The position numbers and the translations under genes are program-made. Shown here one piece after another: positions 57,225 to 64,000 of a stretch of DNA of 64,000 nt (the stretch's first letter is position 1; the number at the start of each line of letters is the position of its first letter). The notes below the pieces were generated by a model, which had not been told where the DNA came from, made no database searches, and saw only the letters and a list, made by a program, of their open reading frames with translations. Source of the stretch: Heterohyrax brucei (taxonomy: Eukaryota > Chordata > Mammalia > Hyracoidea > Procaviidae); assembly GCA_028571685.1 (NCBI GenBank), contig CM053143.1, positions 54,119,208 to 54,183,207 on the forward strand, given 5' to 3'.

Positions 57225-57832
57225 GAAAAGCCTTGAAGCAAACCTTTCCTGACTTGATGCACACCTTTCCTGAGGGCCACTTGAACTGTTCGCATGACTG
57301 CCTGTCATGGATTGAATTGTGTCTCCCCAAAAATGTATGTGTTGATTTGAGGAGTTCCAGTATGGAATTCCTTCCTCCCATGTGTTGTGAATCCTGCCTC
57401 TGTGATATTGATGATGGAGAATGGTTTACAGTTGTGTAAGTGAGGCAGGACTCAAGTTTGTGGAATATAAGGGAGAGAAGTGAGCTGAGGAAGTTGGAAA
57501 CCTCGTACCACCGAGAGAGAAGCACCGAGAGCAGAGCACATCCTTTGGACCCAAGGTTCCTGTGCCAAGATGCTCTCACTGGATGTGGACTCAGCCTATG
57601 GGACTGTGATAAATTCTCTTACTGAATGGACTTACAATTTATGAATGGATTTGTATCTTAGCAGACTGTCTCAATAAAGCGTCTCCTCATGAAACCTTCC
57701 ACTCGTATTTTCTGTTAGAGCAGTACCCGGTGACTAGGACACTGCCTCATGATCCATGTACAGATTCCTCACGAGCACAATTAGTTAAATGTTCCAGAAT
57801 CTCCACTCTGCATAATGTTATCCATAAAGTGA
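57225..57832 (-). mobile_element. RTE-clade LINE, following RT region, inverted and split by an LTR
   Basis: Antisense RTE at 57235-57302 ('acctttcctgacttgatgca') and 57742-57832 ('cctcatgatccatgtacaga', 'tctgcataatgttatccat'). The solo LTR 57303-57741 sits between with a CTGCC duplication. In the intact element this segment follows the one at 56781-57217, but here it is on the opposite strand. Confidence 0.78.
57303..57741 (+). mobile_element. Solo LTR with exact 5 bp target duplication
   Basis: TGTCATGGATTG...GACTAGGACA, 439 bp, with the poly(A) region 'ctcaataaagcgtctcc' near 57670. CTGCC occurs at 57298-57302 and again at 57742-57746. TG...CA ends and a 5 bp duplication fit the ERVL/MaLR class. 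Confidence 0.93.
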
Positions 57833-58224
57833 AGACATTAATTGGGAAAAAATGGAAGCCTAACACTTGGGGGATGGAGACATATGGTCAGACAAGAAGG
57901 AAGCTGGGACACTGAGGCCCTAGATTCCACTGAATCACTGTTGCCAACAGAAGCAGTCCCATCTAAAGGATTTATTTGTGCTAAGCCACCTTCCCCGACA
58001 AAAATATGTTCCTCTCCAAATCCATCTGATGAGACTAACCCAGCTATGTCTGAAGAGTCTGTCTTACTTAGAATCACCTGAGGTCGTATCTAAGTGATGC
58101 CCCAGAGTGGTCTCAGAATCATTGTTTGTGGTATTGCCAGTAAGGAGTATATGGCTTATGAGAAATTGATGAATTTTCATAGGACTCATCCTGACCACTT
58201 GTTTTCGCTCTTGTTTTGTGTTAC
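57833..58224 (+). other. Possible ERVL gag-region remnant
   Basis: A 79-codon plus frame (57842-58081, Ser/Pro/Glu-rich) and flanking sequence do not match the other repeats. They lie upstream and in the same orientation as ERVL internal sequence that resumes at about 59490, so a gag-derived origin is plausible. Not confirmed. Confidence 0.3.
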
Positions 58225-59319
58225 CATATTATTTTTCCCCCAATTTGTTTATTTATCTATTTTTTATTGTGATTAAGTGAAAGTACAAAATCCAAATCAA
58301 TTTTATATGTGTGCCTATCTGCAGCTCCATCTGCTCTCCCCACCAGGTGACAGCACATTCCTCCCTTTCACTCTACATTTCTAGTTCTCCTGAAAAGTAC
58401 CTGTCCCCTCCTCTCCAGCCTTCTCTCTCCCATCCAGAAAGAAACCGTTAGAACAGCTTCCCATAAATGTATAGAACCATAAGGTACACACACCACATGG
58501 TCGCACTGTGCCTCTGAGTCCAGTCCATTCTTAGTCTGAAGTGTACACCTCAGTGTTGGTTTCAGGTCAGGGCCAGCAGCAGGTCTAGGAGCCGTGTTCC
58601 CTGGCACTCTCCAGGGTGTTGGACCATCAGTTGTGGTCTTTTAGAAGAGTTCTTGAATTGAACACCTCTTTTTCTTCTGTTGCCTCAGGAACTCCATATT
58701 GTGTCTGCCATCATGACTGTCTTTGGTGGTAGCCAGGCACCGTCTAGTTCTTCTGCCCTCATGTTGATACAGTCTCCCATTCGTATGGGTCCTTCTATCT
58801 CCTGAGCTCTCTTCTTCTCCTCTTTGTTGTTCTTGGTCATCATCTGTTCCAGATAAGTTGGGACCCTATGGTGTAATTTAAATGGCACCTTGCTAGCTTT
58901 TAAGACCCCGGATGCCATTCACCAATATGGTGTGCAGAAGATCTCTGAACAATAGGCTAGTTATGCCAGTAGGCCTGAATGTCCCCTGAAAACATGATCT
59001 CCAAGCCCCATCACAGCTACTCTATTCTTTGAAATACTGGGTTGAGCTTAGAAAGGCTTTCAGTTTATGGTGCAACTGAGTGAAGCTGATCTGTTGTCTC
59101 CCGCGTGCTGTAACTATTTTCACGTAGCCTAATTCCTACCTACTGTCTAATCTATGACCAACCCTCTGCCACCCTTGTAGACATCAGAGTCTTTTCCAAA
59201 GTTCATAGATCTAGTTTTCAGTTCTTATAACAGAGATCTCATACAATACTTGTCCTTTTGCTGCTGACTGATTTCACTCAGCATAATGTCTTCCAGGTGA
59301 AATATGGATTATGTGGTGA
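58225..59319 (-). mobile_element. L1 3'UTR fragment (minus)
   Basis: Antisense 3'UTR: 'gattaagtgaaagtacaaaa', 'atctgctctccccaccaggt', 'cataaatgtatagaaccata' and 'actgatttcactcagcataa' near 59265-59285, colinear with 50850-51770 of L1-B but more diverged. It ends in the last codons of ORF2. The 77-79 codon minus frames here are not genes. Confidence 0.82.
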
Positions 59320-59475
59320 TCTAAACCTTGGTGGTGTAGTGGTTAAATGCTATGACCGCTAACCAAAAGATTAGTTTATATCCACCAGGTATTACTGGTA
59401 AACTCTATGCAGTGGTTCTTCTCTGTTCCGTAGCATCACTATGAGTCAGGATTGACTTAACATTAATGTTTGTTT
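59320..59475 (+). mobile_element. AfroSINE
   Basis: Sense: 'aaccttggtggtgtagtggt', 'gctatgaccgctaaccaaaa' and 'cactatgagtcaggattgac', followed by a T-rich run. Confidence 0.88.
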
Positions 59476-60672
59476 TTTTTTTTATTTTTTTAAATGGCAA
59501 AACAAGGTGAAATACAGACCTGCCTTAGTAAACTACAGAAGAACGTATACAAAGATTTAGTGACATTGATGTGTTAGAGTGGATTTATCAGCTTAGATGC
59601 ACAGACTCACCCATGGAAAGCTGAGAGGGCACTACTTTTATTGCAACAGTGAGGAACTAATGTGTGAAGGGTGTCTGAGAACCCCTGAAGACCGCTGTGA
59701 TTGCTACTAAGTCAGATTTGTTAGTGGGAACTGCCCTAATTGAATTAAGAAAACTAACTATAATGGTGCTGACTGGACCCTGTGGAAGAAGGGGCCAAAT
59801 GGGGACTCTCAATTGATTAAATCAAGGTGACCATGGTTATCATGATCCACGGTACAATCAAAACAATAATCAGAGTAATCTGGTTCATATGGACTTACAG
59901 CATTGACTGTGTAGTCATGGCATCCCTAGAACTGAAATAAATGAGAAATCCACTAAATATTTACTTGATCTGTACAAACAGAAGAATTCTAGGTCAAATG
60001 TGTAGTAGTCTAACCTGAATCATCAAACAAGGGAGTCAGAGACTCTCAATTAATTCCCAACTTTAAGATAGTTTACAGACCCACAACTCCTTGGATGAAG
60101 GGCTGGCAGGATCCTTTTGAGGATAGACTCCACGACACTTCCAAAGATTTATACTGTTAATCTTCTTCCCAGCCTTTCCTAAAAGGATCTACAGGCTTTT
60201 ATGAGAGTGACTATTTACGTAAGATTCAAAACATCACTATATCACACTATTTATGTTGTAGTGATTACTCTGGATAGACATACTCACCAATTTTAAGAAC
60301 CCCAATATTGGTTCACTGAGAGGTAGAGTAAGAGCTATTATGGTAGGGAAAATCAAATAAAAGCCGTTAGGACTTCCCGTCTAGGAACATAGCAAACCAA
60401 AAGCAATATTGCATTGCTACAGAGAATGCAGAGATTATTGCCACTATAAAAGACTTGAAGTGTTCAGCAGTGGGGATTCCCACCAAATCCTCATTCAAAT
60501 TGCCTGTTTTCTGTGCATAAAACAAATGGATCTTGGCGAATCTTGGTGGACTATCATGTACTTAAGCAGGGGTTGGGGGAGCTGACTCCAGTTGTAGCTG
60601 GTGTACCAAACGTAGTTTCAATGCTTGAACAGATTAAATCTCCAGATTTTTGATATGAAGTTATTGCTATGG

Positions 60673-61173
60673 TGTCATGAAGTGAATTCTGTCCAAACAA
60701 AAATGTGTGTATCAGTTTGGCTGGTTCACGAGTCCCAGTGTTGTGTGATTTTCAACCATTTGATGTGATTTTCCTGTGTTATAAATCTGTTCATTATGAT
60801 TAATAAAATGGATTGGTGACAATTATATTGAAGAAGTCTATGAGATTAAATATTGTCTTAAGCCAGTCTCTTTGGGGATATAAAAGAGAGAAGCAAGCAG
60901 AAAGACACGAGGAACTCAGCACACCAAAAAAGCAGCACTGGGAACAGAGTGTGTCCTTTGGACCTGAGGTTCCTGTGCTAATGTGCTTCTAGGCCAAGGG
61001 AAGACTGATGACAGAGACTTTCTTCCAGAGCTAAGAGATAGAGAAAGCCTTCTCCCAGAGCTGGCAACCTGACATTGAACTTCTAGCCTATTGTACTGTG
61101 AGAAAATAAACTTGATTTTTGGCATCATCCACTTGTGATATTTCTGTTACGGCAGGACTAGACAACTGAGTCA
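60673..61173 (+). mobile_element. Solo LTR inside ERVL pol (first)
   Basis: TGTCATGAAGTG start, 'gatataaaagagagaagcaa', 'cctttggacctgaggttcct', poly(A) region 'gagaaaataaacttg' near 61100 and end 'gacaactgagtca'. The ERVL reading continues on both sides. A target duplication is not clear. Confidence 0.85.
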
Positions 61174-61517
61174 CTGAACTGCCTTTATTTGATTCTGGTT
61201 ATGTAACAACACCAGAAGCAGTTTGCCCTCTGCTGGCAAGGCTAGCAATACACGTCCACAGTCCTCCCTCAGAAGAATATCATCTCTCCAACTTTATGTC
61301 GTAATTTTGTCTGAAAAAACCTTTATTACCTTTACCTTTCTCAAGGTGTCACACTGGTATGTTACAGTGGTAATAGTAAGATGACAGGACCTATAAAAGA
61401 AAGAAGTGTCAATGATTCTGGGCCTAATTGTAAAATGTTTTTGTGACAGAGGGTGGAAAATTCAACCCCCAAATCTTAGGTTTGTTTTACATCACGAAAT
61501 TTCTAGAATACCAGTGG

Positions 61518-62123
61518 TTGGTTGAACTGTGTTCCCTAAAAAATCTGTAGTAATTTGACTGGGTCATAATTCCTGGTGTTGTGTGATGTTCTTTCGTTTT
61601 GGAATGCCTGCCTCTCTGATGTTAGTGAGGGTAGATGGGTGGCAATTGTATTGGTAGAGCAGGATTCAATGTGAAGTTTGTTTTGTGTCTTGAGGCAGTG
61701 TCTCAAGACTAGGGGAAGGGAGCTGCAGAGACATTTGGGGGTCTCATCAAGAAAGAAAGTAGTGATGGGAGCTGAGTACATCCTTTGGAAAAGACCAGGG
61801 TTCCTGCTCCTCAGGGGCTTCCAGTCCAGTGGAAGATTTACAACAAAGACCTTCCTCCAGTACCAGCAGAGGAAGCCCTTCCCTGGAGCTGATGCCCTAA
61901 ATTTTGACTTTTGACTTTCTGGACTGTGACAAATAAAATTTCTCTCTCTCTCTCTTTTTTTTTTTCCCCATCCTTTTTATTTTTTTCTATTTTTTTTTTT
62001 TTTTATTTAGTATGACTGAGTGAAAATGTACATTCCCATATAAATTTACATGCCCACCTATATGCAGCTTCCACTGCTCTCCCTGCCCGGTGACAGCACA
62101 CGCAGCTCTAGATAACTAAAACA
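61518..62123 (+). mobile_element. Solo LTR inside ERVL pol (second), itself split by an L1 tail
   Basis: LTR body from 'ttggttgaactgtgttccct' to 'caaataaaatttc' (61945), then an inverted L1 tail, then the last 22 bases of the LTR 'gcagctctagataactaaaa' to 62123. AGTGG (61513-61517) and AGTGA (62124-62128) are a near-exact 5 bp target duplication. The LTR's first bases are eroded. Confidence 0.82.
61957..62101 (-). mobile_element. 5'-truncated L1 tail (minus)
   Basis: A T-rich run to 62010, then 'tatgactgagtgaaaatgta', 'ttacatgcccacctatatgc' and 'tgctctccctgcccggtgac'. Almost identical to the same part of L1-B (50860-50950), so it belongs to the young L1 family. Confidence 0.9.
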
Positions 62124-63499
62124 AGTGATATGAGGCATATTGAGATATTTTAAAGTACAAGATAAAGTGTTGTCTTTGGCCCCATGCACACCTAACAATG
62201 AAGGGTCTCTAGGATCTTGAGGCAGCATACTCTTCACTTGGGTGCGTTACTTTCGTATGTTTATCAAGAAACTTGAAAAGCTGGTTTTGAATGGAGCCCC
62301 GGCCTAGAGAAGGCTCTATAACAGGGTCAGGTGGCTGTGCAAATCCCTCTCTCACTTTACCATATGATCTGCTGACCCAGTGGTGCTTGGTTTCTATGTC
62401 AGATAGAAGTAATGTTTGGAGTCTTTTGTAGTCCCCTGTTGTTGATTCAATCACATTTCAAGATATTAGGATTTTGCAGCAAAACTCTACCATCCTTTTC
62501 AGATATCTGCCCTCCTTTTGAGAAATAAGTTTTGAGTTATTTTGGAGCCTTAGTAGAGATTTAGTGCTTAACCATGGGCCACCAAGTCACCATGTGGCCT
62601 AAGAAGGCCATCATGAACTTGGTATTGTCTGACACACAGAGCCATAAACTCAAACATGCATAGCAACACCTTATTGTCGCATAGAAGTGGTGTTTGTGAG
62701 ACTGGGCCTGAATAGGACCCCAACGCACAAGTGAGTTGCAATAGAAAATGTTCCAAATGGCTATGGTCTCCACTCCTGTCACATTACCTGCACTCTCTCA
62801 GTCTGTGCCTATGGCCTTATGAGAGATTCCTTATGATCAGTTGACTGAGGAAGAGAAAACTCTTGCTGGTTTACACATGGTTTTGTGCAAGAAGTAGGCA
62901 CCACTAGAAACAGAAGACCAGCAGGAATGCAATCCCTTTGTGGAATTTACCAAAAGGCAAACAGAAATGGTGATTCCTCCCAATGGTGAGAACTGCAATT
63001 AATACACCTGGTTTTTCACTTTGCTTGGAAGGAAAAATGACTAGTGGTGTTACTGTATGCTGACTCACAGGCTGTGAATCATGGTTTGGCTGTATGGTTA
63101 GGCAACTGATAGAAACATGATTGGGAAATTTATGACAAAGACATTGAGAAGAGATATGTGGGCATACCTCTCTGAAAGGGATAAAGAAGTGAAGATATTG
63201 TGTCTCACATGAATATTCACCAAAGGGTAACATGGTTAGAGGACGATTTTAATGATCAAGAAGTAAGTAGGACAAGTTCTATGGAAATCTGTCATTCTGT
63301 TTCCCATTTGCTCATATCGTTGCCCACTGAGCTTCTGAACAAAGTGGCCATGGTGGCAGGGATGGAGGTTATGGGTGAGCTCAGGACCATAGACTTGCAC
63401 CCATGAAAGTCAGCTTGGATACAGCTACTGCTGTGTGCCCAATCTGTCAGCAGCAGAGACCAACAATGAGTCCTGCACATGGCACCAGGCACCATCCTG

Positions 63500-63775
63500 T
63501 TGAGAAAAGACAGTCTTTTTAATGAATATTGTGGAATAACTGGAAGCCTTTCTGTTAAAAAAAAAAAAAAATGCAACAGAAAGCACACCCCACACTACAA
63601 ACAAAAATTAACTCGAAAAGGATCAAAGACCTAAATATAAAACTTAAAATGATAAAGATTATAAAGGAAAAACAGAGGCCCTAACACATTAAGAGAATAT
63701 AAACAGTAACTAACAAAGCACAAACACCAAAATATAAACAAGATAAGTGGAAACTCCTAAAAGTTAGACACTTAT
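63500..63775 (+). mobile_element. L1 ORF2 C-terminal fragment
   Basis: 'aaaaattaactcgaaaagga', 'tcaaagacctaaatataaaa' and 'gtggaaactcctaaaagtta' are the L1 ORF2 C-terminal blocks also present at 1600-1780 and 45570-45750. Cut at 63775 by an LTR. Confidence 0.75.
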
Positions 63776-64000
63776 TGTCATGGATTGAATTGTTTCCCCC
63801 CAAAAATATGTGTAGCCATGTGCCTGAGCCATGATTCCTTGTATTCTATGATGGTGCTCCATTTTGTGATTTTTTTTCCTATGCTGTGTTAAACGACTAA
63901 GGTGAGACTGTAAATCTATTCACAGGATTACGTCCATGCTGCACTTTAAAGGGAGTTTCCCTGGAGTATGGCTTGCACCACCGTTAATCCTTCCATCCTA
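63776..64000 (+). mobile_element. Afrotherian MaLR-like LTR, cut by the window end
   Basis: TGTCATGGATTGAATTG start and 'ccccccaaaaatatgtgtag'; the part 'gggagtttccctggagtatg' is the sense version of the block at 46890-46915 in the provirus LTR. It continues beyond the window, so solo or proviral status is unknown. Confidence 0.88.

Larger units (their letters stand above)
60450..63480 (+). pseudogene. ERVL pol remnant (RT, RNase H, integrase N-terminus)
   Basis: Recognised from the colinear order of conserved pol stretches across three blocks that join when the LTR insertions are ignored. The RT start is at about 60450-60668, the RT core around 61200-61310, the RT end and connection around 62200-62290, RNase H around 62560-62990, and the zinc-binding region of integrase around 63340-63480. 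Multiple stops and indels are present in all frames. The longest minus-strand frame (109 codons, 62904-63233) is antisense. The catalytic part of integrase and env are absent. Confidence 0.72.
59490..63500 (+). mobile_element. ERVL-type endogenous retrovirus, internal region (decayed)
   Basis: An old provirus body without its own LTRs in view. Order: gag-like 59490-60430 (weakest), start of the reverse transcriptase domain about 60450-60668, RT continued 61180-61515 and 62130-62290, RNase H about 62290-62990, and the N-terminal part of integrase about 63000-63480. Two solo LTRs (60673-61173 and 61518-62123) split it. Every coding part has stops and frameshifts, so no viral protein can be made. 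Confidence 0.75.

Noticed and set aside
60673-62123. The two LTRs as the flanking LTRs of the ERVL provirus
   Set aside because: ERVL pol reads across both in continuous order, so they are insertions within it.
62904-63233. 109-codon minus frame
   Set aside because: Antisense of the ERVL pol remnant.
1-64000. A novel defence, toxin or biosynthetic system
   Set aside because: No co-oriented gene set or intact enzyme other than transposon parts is present; the window is repeat-dominated mammalian DNA.

Overview
This window is mammalian intergenic or intronic DNA made almost entirely of layered retrotransposons. I see no intact host gene, no rRNA or tRNA gene, no CRISPR array and no bacterial features. 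The diagnostic element is a tRNA-derived SINE of about 150 bp present in more than 20 copies on both strands. Its body reads like 'gagccctggtgg', 'ctaaccaaaaggt', 'ttctactctg', 'ctatgagtcagaatcgact', which I recognise as AfroSINE. Together with an RTE-clade LINE and a lineage-specific LTR family it points to an afrotherian genome, most likely a paenungulate (elephant, sirenian or hyrax). I cannot name the species from sequence alone.

Layout. 1-4900: an inverted pair of RTE fragments, then two decayed L1 3' halves. 5.0-5.4 kb: a 400 bp purine microsatellite. 5.4-10.3 kb: mostly unique sequence with scattered SINEs. 10.3-12.4 kb: two solo LTRs on opposite strands. 13-16.3 kb: old L2 and L1M sequence cut up by SINEs, with one SINE inside another. 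17-18.8 kb: an RTE 3' end, then a repeat-poor island holding the best unexplained open frames. 18.8-20.3 kb: L1 3' end. 20.7-22 kb: SINEs, including an inverted pair. 23-26.7 kb: L2, an L1 3'UTR containing a rearranged mariner, and L2 split by an MLT1 LTR that itself holds two SINEs. 26.8-36.6 kb: old L1, a solo LTR, and a full-length 7.2 kb L1 (L1-A, + strand, ORFs broken). 37.7-38.2 kb: RTE 3' end. 39.3-40.1 kb: three SINEs. 41.1-49.6 kb: an older full-length L1 (L1-C, +) split by SINEs and by a complete 2.0 kb MaLR-type provirus. 50.8-55.0 kb: a young full-ended L1 (L1-B, - strand) that lacks about 3 kb of ORF2. 56.1-59.5 kb: LTR-like element, inverted RTE pieces, solo LTR, L1 3' end. 59.5-63.5 kb: a decayed ERVL internal region (gag-like to integrase) broken by two solo LTRs, one of which holds an L1 tail. 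63.5-64.0 kb: L1 scrap and a further LTR cut by the window edge.

The elements do not work as a gene system. They form a stratigraphy in which insertion order can be read from nesting and target-site duplications (TSDs): L2/L1M and ERVL oldest; then MLT1, old L1s and mariner; then the afrotherian LTRs, RTE and AfroSINE; L1-B last. I found no convincing new biological system. The most useful leads are the internally deleted L1-B with an intact endonuclease frame, a 33 bp SINE-tail insertion with an 11 bp TSD, the provirus with readable primer-binding site and TSD, the inverted mariner, and two small open frames that are not obviously repeat-derived.
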